64,000 bases of DNA from Candidatus Poseidoniaceae archaeon (GCA_938030705.1 CALHIR010000001.1:142017-206016), one strand, 5' to 3'. Counted from the stretch's first letter, positions 26,460 to 35,873 are shown. A program made the numbers and translations. Notes: a model not told the origin generated them from the letters alone.

Positions 26460-29077
26460 GGAGACGTGGTGTTGTGAATTTCTCCAAAGCGTGCGTTGCT
26501 CTTGTGGCGCTCGTTCTGTTGGGTTCGTGGTCGGCCAGTCTTCCCGTTCTCTTGGACGATGAAACCATCCTCCAACGCTCAGGGGCAGCAGACAGGGTAG
26601 CCATCAACGATCCACCCACCTCAATGTCAGCCGACGAGGTTGTCATGTTTGAGGCCCTCATTTACGATCCCGTCAACAACATCATCGCTGGCGAAGTGAG
26701 TTGGTCGGCAAGTAATGGAACCATCACCGAAGATGGTCTGTTCTATCCATGGTCTTCGGGTCTGATTGAAATCACCGCTGAACACAACGGCCTCCTTGGG
26801 CAGCACAACATCACGGTCGAAGCGGGCGTACCCACCTCGATTGAAATTACACGCCTCAACATTGGCGTGCTCGAGCCCACAACGATGACGGCTGACTTGC
26901 TCGACGCAAGAGGGAACCGAATGCCGGGAGCATCGTCCATGGTTTGGGATATTGACGGAGAATACATCGGCCATGGGCAACCCACATGGTTCGCAGAATC
27001 CATTGGGGAATATCATGCCCGGGTCCGATACAACCAGTTAGAGACTCAAGAAACAATCACAGTTTCGGCAGGGGCGCCTTACGAATTTGTATTTGATGAA
27101 CCCTTGGTCGTTCGCGCTGGAACCCTCCAGAAGATAGCACCTCTCCTCGTGGACATCAACGGGTATGAAATGCCGCTCTCCAACGTCGGTTCCTTGGCTT
27201 GGTTTGCCGAAAATGGCTCGTTTAACGCACAGGGAGAATACTTGGCCACCAATACTGGCCGTTGGGTCATCACCGTTTCTGCAGGCAACATAACCGGTAG
27301 CACCACGTTACAGGTCATTCCAGGAGATGCGGTCGCTTCAGAGTTGATGATCGTCGACGCTCCGGAGGTGTTCATGGCCGGAGAGTCCTACGAGCTCGTA
27401 TTTGAGCGACGAGATGCCAACGGCTACATCGGTTTTGTATCACCTTCCATTCACGCCATCACGGCCTCTTCCGGCGGCTTATCGGTTGACGATGACGCAC
27501 GGGTGTTCTGGAACCCTTCCGCCACGGGCCCTGCAGCCCTTTCGGGTGTTGACGGGACCGTGAGCAGTTCGCTCCACGTTGATGTCGAGCACGGGCGAGC
27601 CATTGACATCGGGTTCTTGGTTTCCCCTCGGGAACCGTCTGCTGGCGACCAAGTCGTCGTCGAGATCATCGCTGAAGATGTGAAAGGCAACCGTTGGGTG
27701 GTCAATGGAAGCATCAACATGCTCATGGGAGAAGAAACGGAATTGACCGCCGAGTCCTCCTTTACCTTGCTTCGTGCAGAGGTGGCGGGCTCTTGGCGAT
27801 TTGAAGGAAGTTGGTTTGACAATACCAGCGGGACCATGTTTGTCGCTGAAACATCGTTTGATGTTCAAGCGGGCCGGCTCGCCTTCATCACGCTTGAGGG
27901 TGAAGGAAGCCGAGTCCCTGCTGACGGCGAGTTAGCGCTCAATCCTACGTTTTTCGATGCCTATGGCAACGAACTTGAGGGCATCACCCTCAATTGGACC
28001 TTGGACGGAAAAGACATCACTCTCGACATGCTGTTGAACGATGGCCGTTGGACGGCCACTACCGTTGGAGGCCACGAACTTCGTGTCAACGCTGACGGTG
28101 TGTTTGCAACGGTACGCCTCACGGTTGTCGCAGGCGATGCTCACGGCCTCATCACCGATGCCGATGAAGGCTTGGTCGTGAATGCTGGGTCGCCTCATGA
28201 CGTGTTCATTCAGGTGGTTGACGTCCACGGAAACATCGCTGAATCCACCTCGGTTACCACGATGTTCAACACCTCTCTGGGAGAGTTGGAAGTTTCACCC
28301 ACAGGCATCGGCTATTGGCAGTTCACCGGTAAAAAAGTGGGTTCCTATGAATTGATTCTTCAAGATGAAGGAGCCACGCACACCATCCCGTTGACCATTG
28401 AAGCCGGTGCTCCCGTCCGTATCCAAGCCGCCATGAGCCGTACCGCCATTGCCGAGGGTGATGTCGTGCTGATGAATGCCTTTGCCACCGACGCCTACGG
28501 GAACACCCTCAGCATTCCCAAGGCCAATACGAGCGTGACGTGCACATCGGGCACGGCTTCCTTTGTGACCAACGGGACGTGGGAAGTCGACATTCAGAAC
28601 GGTGGAACCGACCGCTCATGCACCATCCGATGGAGTGGATTGCTCGCTCAAACGTTCTACGATGTTGATGAAGTTCTTCTCGGAGGAGCCGTGGGTTCAA
28701 CCAACACCGCCATGACCATGGCAGCCGTTCTGTTGTTCCTGCTTCTCGCCGTTCTGGTTATGTTGACCCGGAAAGCAGCCGAGGCATCCAAAGATGAATG
28801 GATGGAGGAGGCTTTCGACGATGATGAAAACGACGATGAAGACGACGATGAAGCGTTCGTTGGCTCGCCGGACGTGTCCGATGACACGCCGATTTACGAA
28901 CGCCACGGTCTAACGCTTGAATCGATGAAAGCTCTCGCAAAAGAGGCAGGAAATGTCGGCGTGATGCAGGCCACGCCTTCCACCGTCCAAGGGGAAACTG
29001 GCTGGTACGTGGATGTCTCTGAAGAGATGCAGTATTGGGAAGTGACGCCAAGTGGCGAATGGATTCGCCATGAGTAA
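26456..29077 (+). CDS. Membrane-anchored surface protein with Ig-like (BIG-type) repeats
   Basis: 873 residues from ATG 26456, which overlaps the stop of the giant gene (ATGA), so the two are translationally coupled. The N-terminus is a signal/anchor segment (VALVALVLLGSWSASLPVLL). The body consists of about seven Ig-like repeats with recurrent motifs such as HNITVEAGVPTSIEIT and VSAGAP, closely resembling the last third of the upstream protein; the two probably share ancestry. A membrane helix (about 755-780) is followed by an acidic tail (DDDENDDEDDDE) and a Trp-containing C-terminus (GWYVDVSEEMQYWEVTPSG). It is likely a companion surface protein, with unknown function. Confidence 0.8.
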   Translation: MRRRGVVNFSKACVALVALVLLGSWSASLPVLLDDETILQRSGAADRVAINDPPTSMSADEVVMFEALIYDPVNNIIAGEVSWSASNGTITEDGLFYPWSSGLIEITAEHNGLLGQHNITVEAGVPTSIEITRLNIGVLEPTTMTADLLDARGNRMPGASSMVWDIDGEYIGHGQPTWFAESIGEYHARVRYNQLETQETITVSAGAPYEFVFDEPLVVRAGTLQKIAPLLVDINGYEMPLSNVGSLAWFAENGSFNAQGEYLATNTGRWVITVSAGNITGSTTLQVIPGDAVASELMIVDAPEVFMAGESYELVFERRDANGYIGFVSPSIHAITASSGGLSVDDDARVFWNPSATGPAALSGVDGTVSSSLHVDVEHGRAIDIGFLVSPREPSAGDQVVVEIIAEDVKGNRWVVNGSINMLMGEETELTAESSFTLLRAEVAGSWRFEGSWFDNTSGTMFVAETSFDVQAGRLAFITLEGEGSRVPADGELALNPTFFDAYGNELEGITLNWTLDGKDITLDMLLNDGRWTATTVGGHELRVNADGVFATVRLTVVAGDAHGLITDADEGLVVNAGSPHDVFIQVVDVHGNIAESTSVTTMFNTSLGELEVSPTGIGYWQFTGKKVGSYELILQDEGATHTIPLTIEAGAPVRIQAAMSRTAIAEGDVVLMNAFATDAYGNTLSIPKANTSVTCTSGTASFVTNGTWEVDIQNGGTDRSCTIRWSGLLAQTFYDVDEVLLGGAVGSTNTAMTMAAVLLFLLLAVLVMLTRKAAEASKDEWMEEAFDDDENDDEDDDEAFVGSPDVSDDTPIYERHGLTLESMKALAKEAGNVGVMQATPSTVQGETGWYVDVSEEMQYWEVTPSGEWIRHE

Positions 29078-29114
29078 AACGGCCTGATGAATTGAGCAGG
29101 GGTTCATATCGGAG

Positions 29115-29127
29115 GACCTCATAGGTC
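29115..29127. promoter_or_regulatory. Perfect short palindrome upstream of the ferritin-like gene
   Basis: GACCTCATAGGTC: five-base arms around CAT. It sits between a TATA-like ATAT (29103-29110) and the ATG at 29139, the place for an operator that controls initiation. A metal-responsive repressor is an attractive guess given the gene product, but nothing in the window shows it. Confidence 0.4.
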
Positions 29128-29138
29128 ATTGTGATACA

Positions 29139-29558
29139 ATGGGAACTCAGGAATTGATTGAACGCCTCAATGAAGCCCTTGGGTGGGAACTCCGGGCCAT
29201 GAACATGTACGCGCATTATGCTGCAACAATCCAAGGTATTCACCGGTTGCAACTTGATCCTATGTTCAACGAAGAAGCCACCGAATCGTTGGCCCATGCC
29301 GATACGGTGCGGCGTGCAATCGTCAAACTTGGAGGCATTCCGGTCACGGAGCGAAATCCACACCCCATTGTCCACGCCACGGACTACACGGTCATGCTTG
29401 AGCGATCCCTCGAGACAGAAACCAAGGCTGCTGAGGTTTATGCAGGTATCATCAAACTTCTCGATGAAGTTGGCGACCAGGAAATGTACGATTCCATTGA
29501 ACAGATTTACTTTGCAGAGTTGCGGAGTCTTGAGAACCTCCGATTGATTCTCGCTTAG
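29139..29558 (+). CDS. Ferritin-like diiron protein, bacterioferritin type
   Basis: A 139-residue four-helix-bundle protein. Iron-ligand candidates occur in the expected order: E in GWELRAMNMYAHY (helix A), E and H in EEATESLAHADTV (helix B), E in LETETKAAEVY (helix C) and E in IEQIYFAEL (helix D). Length and motifs fit short bacterioferritin-like proteins that oxidise and store Fe(II). No heme-ligand Met could be assigned with confidence. It is a single gene between the surface-protein operon and a convergent permease, ending nine bases from that gene. A palindrome lies just upstream. Confidence 0.82.
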   Translation: MGTQELIERLNEALGWELRAMNMYAHYAATIQGIHRLQLDPMFNEEATESLAHADTVRRAIVKLGGIPVTERNPHPIVHATDYTVMLERSLETETKAAEVYAGIIKLLDEVGDQEMYDSIEQIYFAELRSLENLRLILA

Positions 29559-29566
29559 TGGAGATT

Positions 29567-31216
29567 CTACTCTTCCTCATTGCTTTGCATGATGGCAAGG
29601 AACTCGTCAATATCCACTACGCCATCGCCGTTTTCGTCGGCATTGTGGAAGTAGGTGCGAACCTCCATCGGTGTCAAGTCCATGCCCAAGCCTTGCGTGA
29701 TCGCGGCACGGAATTCGCTCAGTGTCAAGTGGTTCTTTCGACCAATATCCGCCGCCCTAAAGGCCGTGTAGAAGCGTTCTGAAACTTCTGGGGTGGCGTT
29801 TGAAAACCTTGCTTTGAAGGCGGCGAAGGGTGTGACTCGGGCCTCTTCGAGAACATGCTGTCGCCCGTAGGCTAACCATACAAACAATCCCAACCCTATC
29901 GCACCAGAGGCGCCGATGAAGGCGTTCGCTCCAATCAACCAAAGCAGAAGAAGGCCCGTTCCAGCCCCGTAGATCTGGGGTAGAGGATAGAGGGGTGATT
30001 TGTACGGGGGATTCCAATCGTGGTGAGGGCCAGCATGCCTCATCACGACTACAGACGCATTGATGGCGACGAAAACCATGATGTTGAATCCAGAGGCCAG
30101 TTCGGCGATGGCATGGACGTCGATGGTCAGGATGGCCGTCGCCATCAGGACACCTGTGATGATGATGGGCCAATGCGGCGTTTCGTAGGTTGGGTTAAGG
30201 TCTTCAAGTTTGGAAGGGAGGAGATTGTCTCTGGCCATTGCAAACAAGAAACGAGAGGCAGAAAGTACGCCGGCAAGGGCCATTGAGGCCATCGTAACGA
30301 TGGCCAAAAGTGCAGCGATGACACCAACGGTGCTACCAGCAACATGTTCTGCGAAGACGTAAATTGGGTTCTCAATGGCATGCGTTCCATCCATGTGCCA
30401 GCCTGGTTCCAAAACGGAAACCATGACATAAGCCACACCTGCATACAACCCGGTCGCGACAAGCAACGAGGCGAACATGCCTCGGGGAATGTTTCGCTCA
30501 GGGTCCATCACTTCGCCCCCGATAGCGCCGACCTTGATGGCCCCCGAATAGGCAACGAACACCAAAGCCGCCGCCGTTCCCATCTCTGGGCTCAGGTAAT
30601 CGATATTGGTGATTGGCCGAGATAAATCGGCTTCTCCACTCAACAAGGCCATGACGCACAAGAACAGGAGGAAGATAACAGCCGTGGCGACAATGGGCGT
30701 CTGGACCTTCTTGATCTTCTTGACACCGGTGATGTTGATGATGACAATGAATGTCAGGAGAACGAGGGCGATGCTTTTCGGGTTGACCTCAATATCCATT
30801 GCGGTGGTGACCACTTCAAGATATGCTGCGAATCCGATCAAAGCAAACGCAGATTTGAGCATAAACGAGGCAAATAGACCCAGGCCGCTGATGGTTCCCA
30901 TAAGCGAACCGTAGGTCCGTTCCATGTAGATGTAAACGCCACCCGATTCTGGCATGGCGCTAGCGAGTTCAGATTTTGAAAACGCTCCGGTCAACACCAC
31001 CGAAGCGGCGAGCACAAACGCGAACCACATGCCGTCCCCGGCCACTTCCTGTGCAAAGGCAGGAAGGATGAACAGTCCGGAACCGAGCATGGATGAAAGC
31101 GAGAGGATGACAAGCGTGACCAAGCCGATGGTCCGAGAAAGGGCGGTTTTGAGCTCGCTTGACGAGCCTCCATTGTCTACGGCCGCTTCCGTGTTTTGCT
31201 TCGTATTGTCTCCCAC
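29567..31216 (-). CDS. APC-superfamily amino-acid permease with C-terminal EF-hand domain
   Basis: 549 residues from GTG 31216, chosen because GGGAGGT lies six bases upstream; ATG 31240 would add eight residues. The first 430 or so residues are a 12-helix APC permease: SSMLGSGLFILPA (unwound helix-1 substrate site), PESGGVYIYMERTYG in helix 3 region, and GAIGGEVMDPERNIPRG between later helices. The last 75 residues are soluble and contain a canonical EF-hand loop, DENGDGVVDIDE (about 527-538), with ligands at positions 1, 3, 5, 9 and 12. A degenerate first hand precedes it (AADIGRKNHLTLSEF). Calcium control of uptake is an inference. Amino-acid substrate unknown. Confidence 0.88.
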   Translation of the reverse strand: MGDNTKQNTEAAVDNGGSSSELKTALSRTIGLVTLVILSLSSMLGSGLFILPAFAQEVAGDGMWFAFVLAASVVLTGAFSKSELASAMPESGGVYIYMERTYGSLMGTISGLGLFASFMLKSAFALIGFAAYLEVVTTAMDIEVNPKSIALVLLTFIVIINITGVKKIKKVQTPIVATAVIFLLFLCVMALLSGEADLSRPITNIDYLSPEMGTAAALVFVAYSGAIKVGAIGGEVMDPERNIPRGMFASLLVATGLYAGVAYVMVSVLEPGWHMDGTHAIENPIYVFAEHVAGSTVGVIAALLAIVTMASMALAGVLSASRFLFAMARDNLLPSKLEDLNPTYETPHWPIIITGVLMATAILTIDVHAIAELASGFNIMVFVAINASVVVMRHAGPHHDWNPPYKSPLYPLPQIYGAGTGLLLLWLIGANAFIGASGAIGLGLFVWLAYGRQHVLEEARVTPFAAFKARFSNATPEVSERFYTAFRAADIGRKNHLTLSEFRAAITQGLGMDLTPMEVRTYFHNADENGDGVVDIDEFLAIMQSNEEE

Positions 31217-31327
31217 AGGATAACCTCCCGATTCCGGCATAAAACCGATTCTTATCTCGGTGATTCTTCATATTGATATTAGTTATTTGTATGAAATCCC
31301 ACAACCTTCTCCGGAATCCGGAAAAAA

Positions 31328-32758
31328 TCACTCGCCCATATGGACAATCACCTTCATTTCAACAGCGATGGGGGTAGGAAGGGCATCGATCGCCAAGGTT
31401 GTTCGGGTTGGTCCAACGGTTCCGAGCGTTTCAGCCCAAACTTCGTTATAGCCTGCGAAATCACGCTTCATGTCCACGAGGAACGTGGTCACATCAACCA
31501 CCTGGTCCATGGTTGCGCCTGCCTCTTCGACAATTCGCCGCACGTTGTTGACCACAGCATGAGTTTGGGCTTTGATGTCATAGTCCAATGGTTCTCCGTT
31601 CTCATCGTGGATGGGCCCACCTGGGATGGCGTTGGTGCCGGGTTGACGGGGTCCGACGCCGGAGAGAAAGAGCATATCGCCGACCTTACGGGCATGGGGG
31701 TAGGCACCAACCGGCTTAGGTGCGGCGTCGGTGTTTACCGAACCCTCGGCCTCGGTCGGGTCCCAAAGCGCAGGCCCGCTCTCACTCACCGATGTTTCGT
31801 CTGTTCGTTCAGCTTCTCGACTTTGGTCAATCTCCGCTTCATCAGAACCCTCCAGCACGCCTCGCTCGCCGTGGAAAAATTCCACATCGTCCTCATCGTA
31901 CTCCTTGTCGCCGATCCCGGTTGAGGTGGGGTCGATATGAACCACCGCACCACCAGCGCCGTGAATGGCTTCGTAGGCGAGGATGCGACCGGTCAAATCA
32001 TTACGATTACCGTTCATGGCGGAAAGCCACCACATCGGCTTGAACGCCACCACCTTCTGGACCCGAATTTGGCGGTGGATGGTCCGGGAGAGTTGACCCA
32101 CGTCTTCAAGACGGCCTTGCTCGAGGAATTCCAAGATCTTCCTGTTCCATTCGTCGTCCTTGAGCGAGTGGATTTTATCTTCCTCCGGCTTGATAAAGTC
32201 GGTGAACATTCTGTTGGACAAGGACATGGCCGTGATGGCCACAGCACGTCGCCCCTGCGTCTTGATGACGTCCAAACAGGACTTGGCCAGTACCGTGGTT
32301 TCGCTTCGGTTGGCGTACATATTGGAAGAGACGATCACCGCGGGAATGCTGTTGTCCGGGTTGAGCAGGGTCAAGGCCACGACCGAACCGACATCGATGG
32401 GGAACCCTTTGTAATTCACACAGCGACTCTGCAAGCCTCGTTGTTCGTTCGCTTCGTTCCAAGCATGGGCAAAGTCTGCATCGATGTTGAACGAGTATGG
32501 GATGGAGCCGAGGTCGTGGAAGTCATGGTCCACCATGACCCACTCGGGGTTGGGGTCAGCTTGGATTTGGTGTCCGATGATGGAGGGCCACGTGGTGGAG
32601 TAGATGATGAGCAAATCAGCGTCCAAATCACGAATCGTTTGAGCGGCGTCGTTAAAGGCATCTCGTAGCCGTCGCCATCCGGGGTTTTGGTCTGGAGCCA
32701 ACACCGTATGTGGGTGAACGGGCACCACAAACGAAGCCACCACTTCGCCCGAGGTCAT
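31328..32758 (-). CDS. Fusion: 2-aminophenol 1,6-dioxygenase alpha-like domain + RidA-type 2-aminomuconate deaminase domain
   Basis: 476 residues from ATG 32758, which overlaps the amnB stop codon (ATGA); GAGGTGA lies upstream. Residues about 5-270 match the AmnA alpha subunit (DLLIIYSTTWPS, CVNYKGFPIDVGS, EEDKIHSLKDDEWNRKILE). The position of the second iron-ligand His of beta subunits is Thr here, as expected for the non-catalytic subunit. An acidic linker (about 275-335) leads to a YjgF/RidA domain (about 336-476) with KPVGAYPHARKVGDMLFLSG, VVDVTTFLVDM, and GPTRTTLAI, closest to 2-aminomuconate deaminase (AmnD). In bacteria these are separate genes. The fusion would place ring cleavage and deamination on one scaffold. 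Confidence 0.85.
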   Translation of the reverse strand: MTSGEVVASFVVPVHPHTVLAPDQNPGWRRLRDAFNDAAQTIRDLDADLLIIYSTTWPSIIGHQIQADPNPEWVMVDHDFHDLGSIPYSFNIDADFAHAWNEANEQRGLQSRCVNYKGFPIDVGSVVALTLLNPDNSIPAVIVSSNMYANRSETTVLAKSCLDVIKTQGRRAVAITAMSLSNRMFTDFIKPEEDKIHSLKDDEWNRKILEFLEQGRLEDVGQLSRTIHRQIRVQKVVAFKPMWWLSAMNGNRNDLTGRILAYEAIHGAGGAVVHIDPTSTGIGDKEYDEDDVEFFHGERGVLEGSDEAEIDQSREAERTDETSVSESGPALWDPTEAEGSVNTDAAPKPVGAYPHARKVGDMLFLSGVGPRQPGTNAIPGGPIHDENGEPLDYDIKAQTHAVVNNVRRIVEEAGATMDQVVDVTTFLVDMKRDFAGYNEVWAETLGTVGPTRTTLAIDALPTPIAVEMKVIVHMGE

Positions 32759-33657
32759 CCCTCGTTCACCTCGTGCGCATAACAAGGCCATTCAACGACA
32801 GCGTTTCCGGTGCCGATGATGGTCCCGTAGCCGTGAAGAATGCCGGGATAATCAGGGACATCGAGGGTGGAAAGCAACCAAGACAGGCCGCCACCGTCGC
32901 TTTCGGCGATGGCCTGTTCGGTGAATTCGGGCATCTCGTCCAAGATGCGTTGGGCTTGACCTGTGCGCATGTACTCGATCATCCGCATGTCCCACAAGTG
33001 CATGGCATGGCTCGTAATGTGCTCTTTGCTCATGTCTTCGGGTACCTCTGATTCGGTGGTAAAGTGGCGATGGGAGAGGGAATTGCTGGCGAGGACAACG
33101 ACCCTTTTTCCACTGGCTTCGATGGCTTTTCGTGTGACTTTGCCAAGTTCAATCATGATTTCTTGCATCACTTCGACCGAATAATAGGCCGTGGAACGGT
33201 TGCTTGAAATGACCACAAGCGGCTTATCCCAGTCGGGGTTGAACAAGTGGCCCGTGGTGATGGTGCCGTAATCCACACGGAAGTCTGGGTTCTCCATCAT
33301 CTTCACCGGAAGGCCGGCCTTGGCTGCTTCATCATGAATCGCTTGCGCCAATTCAACGTCCACGTTCATGTCGTAATGGTAGCGGAAAAGGTTCGGGAAG
33401 ATGGGGTCGACCGAGAGGCCTTCAAAATTTGGTAGGCCAAGGAAATGGGTGCCGACATAGGTTTGCCAGTGTGGGGAAAGGAGGACGATGGCATCGTAAT
33501 CGTGTTCGGAAAGGGAAGCACGAAGGCGTTCATACCCCCATCGAAGTTGTTCCCATCCTCCTTCGGCAACGGGTTCGTTTTGGGGCGGGTTTTCTGCGTA
33601 AACAAGATGCGGAGGATGCGGTGCGAGGCACCCGGCGACAATCTGTCCTTTGCCCAT
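32755..33657 (-). CDS. amnB: 2-Aminophenol 1,6-dioxygenase beta (catalytic) subunit-like extradiol dioxygenase
   Basis: A 300-residue LigB-superfamily (type II extradiol) protein that cleaves the ring of 2-aminophenol-type substrates to 2-aminomuconic 6-semialdehyde. It aligns by eye along its whole length with Pseudomonas AmnB: APHPPHLVYAENPPQNEP near the N-terminus, SVDPIFPNLFRYHYDMNVD, NPDFRVDYGTITTGHL, EDMSKEH, and GYGTIIGTGNAV at the end. The Fe(II) ligands known for the family (His, His, Glu) fall on H14, H63 and E252, and the acid-base His on H196. It overlaps the AmnA-AmnD fusion gene by four bases. The true substrate in this archaeon may differ in ring substituents. Confidence 0.85.
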   Translation of the reverse strand: MGKGQIVAGCLAPHPPHLVYAENPPQNEPVAEGGWEQLRWGYERLRASLSEHDYDAIVLLSPHWQTYVGTHFLGLPNFEGLSVDPIFPNLFRYHYDMNVDVELAQAIHDEAAKAGLPVKMMENPDFRVDYGTITTGHLFNPDWDKPLVVISSNRSTAYYSVEVMQEIMIELGKVTRKAIEASGKRVVVLASNSLSHRHFTTESEVPEDMSKEHITSHAMHLWDMRMIEYMRTGQAQRILDEMPEFTEQAIAESDGGGLSWLLSTLDVPDYPGILHGYGTIIGTGNAVVEWPCYAHEVNEG

Positions 33658-33752
33658 GGATGACGCATTGCGCCGAGGTTTAATTCATCATCGGCACGAC
33701 AGCAGGCGTTTCAAACACGAAGCCATAAACAACCTGCCGGAATGGGACGGCC

Positions 33753-34241
33753 ATGGGAGAAGCGGCGCCACAGGACAACGCGCCGGTCGAAGCTCATCCA
33801 CCACGCTCGGCCACGTGGGCAGAGACGTGGGTCAACGTGGTGTTCCCTACTTTGTTTGGCATGGTGGCCGGTGCGTTTTGGCAGGCCTTGGTTTCGCCTC
33901 ACCTGACGTACGGTTTACCCAACCCGCCTCAGGGAGGCCTGCTGATCATGATGCTCTTTTCTCCGCTGCTTCACCGGTGGTTGACCCCCCATCCCCCATC
34001 GATGTGGCTTGATTACCTCGGAGGCATTGCGGCGCTTGCACTCCCACTGATGTTTGTCTGGTCCACCGGCATGGGCGGTTTTGTATGCGGTGGATACCTC
34101 ACGGTCGTCTTGTGGATATGGGTCAGCACCTCTTGGTGGCGCTTCCATCTCCCGCCATTTCGGCTGGCCATTTGGCACACGATGGGTGTGAACATCGGGG
34201 CGTTAAGTGGCTCGTTGCTCTACTATAGCCTGGTGATGTGA
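33753..34241 (+). CDS. Small multi-pass membrane protein of unknown function
   Basis: A 162-residue, Trp-rich protein with four predicted membrane segments (about 27-48, 62-80, 88-110 and 112-130, with a further hydrophobic C-terminus). It lies alone on the plus strand inside a minus-strand cluster. The stop ends one base before the panB stop, and the start is 95 bases from the divergent amnB start. That tight fit supports it as a real gene. No family recognised, and an overlapping frame of 120 codons is a shadow. Confidence 0.65.
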   Translation: MGEAAPQDNAPVEAHPPRSATWAETWVNVVFPTLFGMVAGAFWQALVSPHLTYGLPNPPQGGLLIMMLFSPLLHRWLTPHPPSMWLDYLGGIAALALPLMFVWSTGMGGFVCGGYLTVVLWIWVSTSWWRFHLPPFRLAIWHTMGVNIGALSGSLLYYSLVM

Positions 34242-35069
34242 TCACGAGGTGTAGGATTCCTCATCGCTGGGAAAATCACCCGAACGCACATCATCGCAAT
34301 AGCCCTTAATGGCCCCGTCAATCTCTTCGGCGAGGTTGAGGTAGCGGCGAAGAAAACGGGGTGAGAAATCCATGGTTATGCCCAACAAATCGTGAAGCAC
34401 GAGGACTTGACCATCGACATCTGGACCCGCACCGATACCGATGGTTGGAATGGTCAAGGCCGCTGACACACGCTTGGCGAGGTCTCGAGGAATCTTCTCC
34501 AGCACGATGGCAAAGCAACCGGCGGCTTCGAGAACCTTGGCATCGGCGATTAACTTCTCGGCTTCTTCGTCTTCTTTGGCACGAACGGAATAGGTCCCAA
34601 ACTTGTAGATGGACTGCGGGGTAAGCCCGAGATGGCCCATCACGGGAATGCCAGCGGTCAGGATGCGCTCAACGGATTCCACGATTTCCGCTCCACCCTC
34701 CAACTTCACGGCGTGTCCGCTTGATTCTTTCATGATGCGGATGGCGGATTCAAGGGCCTGACGAGAATTGCCTTGATACGTGCCAAACGGCATGTCGACC
34801 ACCAACAGGGCGCGGTCAACCGCTCGCTCAACACACTGGGCGTGGTAGATCATGTGGTCAAGGGTCATCGGCACTGTGGTGGCTTGGCCCGCCATCACGT
34901 TGGAGGCGGAATCGCCCACAAGAATCACATCAACTCCGGCTTGGTCAACAAGCCGAGCCAGTGAGTAATCATAGGCCGTAAGCATGGTGATTTTCTCACC
35001 AGCACGCTTCATTTCCTGGAGCGTGTGGGTGGTCACCTTCCGTGCCTCGCTGTAGACGGACATAGCCAT
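34242..35069 (-). CDS. panB: 3-Methyl-2-oxobutanoate hydroxymethyltransferase
   Basis: Makes ketopantoate from 2-oxoisovalerate and 5,10-methylene-THF, the first step to pantothenate and CoA. 275 residues from ATG 35069 (GGTGG upstream); ATG 35063 is also possible. Family motifs: [32 protein letters not shown] (Mg2+ Asp), [28 protein letters not shown] and [21 protein letters not shown]. It is 37 bases downstream of the Lon-N-domain gene, in the same direction. Use of a folate C1 unit links it loosely to the formate-THF ligase at the window start. Confidence 0.95.
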   Translation of the reverse strand: MAMSVYSEARKVTTHTLQEMKRAGEKITMLTAYDYSLARLVDQAGVDVILVGDSASNVMAGQATTVPMTLDHMIYHAQCVERAVDRALLVVDMPFGTYQGNSRQALESAIRIMKESSGHAVKLEGGAEIVESVERILTAGIPVMGHLGLTPQSIYKFGTYSVRAKEDEEAEKLIADAKVLEAAGCFAIVLEKIPRDLAKRVSAALTIPTIGIGAGPDVDGQVLVLHDLLGITMDFSPRFLRRYLNLAEEIDGAIKGYCDDVRSGDFPSDEESYTS

Positions 35070-35106
35070 GCCACCGCCCGTCGTGTTTTCAATTCGTCGC
35101 CTTCGT

Positions 35107-35835
35107 TTATTCTGCCTCGTCAACGAAGCCGAAAACATGGGTCTGAAGTTCATGCAATGCCTCGGCGGCACTGGAGCAGGCGAGGAGTTGTTGGCGTGCT
35201 TCGAGGTCGTTCAGGCATAAAGCCGCAATGTTGTAAATCGATGCTCTTTGTTCGTTGATCTGCTCCTCGCAAATGGATTCGACCCAGCCGTCCAGGACAC
35301 TGGCATCGACGTTCATGCCTCGTCCAGCCCGATGGACGATGTTGCTGGTCAAGGAACGAAGGTAGGCTTGGTCTTCTTCCCCGAGTTCACCCACTTCCTC
35401 CAAGTAGGAAACTTTGGCCGAGATGTACAATCGTTGGTGGGGGGCGTCGGATGGCAGGTGTTGAAGCAAGGTATCGACATCCGGTGCCAATCCATCTTCG
35501 ACCAGGGAGGCCATGGTGGGGTCGGAAAAGGGAGGCAGGGCAGGTTCAATGACCTCTTCAACGAAGAATCGCCGTCCACCCGTGATGGTGAGGAAGTGGT
35601 TCACGCCTCGCGTTTCGTGATTGAGGATGATGGCCTCGCAACCGTGCCTTCGTGGACCGTCCCATCCGTTGGTCGGTTCAAAGGGGTCATTCATGACCAG
35701 CCCAAACGGACGTTCATCCAAAATGCAGGTGTCGAGCATTTGGCGATAGCGGGGTTCAAAGACGCGGAGTTCCTGATGTTCACCTGGAAAAAGCACCATG
35801 GGCAGGACGAAGAGTGGAAGTGTTTCCTCGTCCAT
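35107..35835 (-). CDS. Free-standing Lon substrate-binding (LON N-terminal) domain protein
   Basis: 242 residues from ATG 35835, which has a strong GGAGGAAGG upstream. The longer frame would overlap the dehydrogenase gene. The N-terminus [29 protein letters not shown] is the hallmark of the LON/PUA-like substrate-recognition domain. Residues about 150-235 are helical, as in the Lon N-domain helix bundle. No AAA+ or protease domain follows. Such stand-alone LonN proteins are widespread but poorly characterised. It lies between the dehydrogenase and panB genes in one operon. Confidence 0.85.
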   Translation of the reverse strand: MDEETLPLFVLPMVLFPGEHQELRVFEPRYRQMLDTCILDERPFGLVMNDPFEPTNGWDGPRRHGCEAIILNHETRGVNHFLTITGGRRFFVEEVIEPALPPFSDPTMASLVEDGLAPDVDTLLQHLPSDAPHQRLYISAKVSYLEEVGELGEEDQAYLRSLTSNIVHRAGRGMNVDASVLDGWVESICEEQINEQRASIYNIAALCLNDLEARQQLLACSSAAEALHELQTHVFGFVDEAE

Positions 35836-35873
35836 GACCCTACCTTCCTCCGGAAGCATTTGAACATGTGTTC

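Noticed and set aside
31937..32668. A 243-codon plus-strand frame
   Set aside because: Antisense to the AmnA-AmnD fusion. No ribosome site or family similarity.
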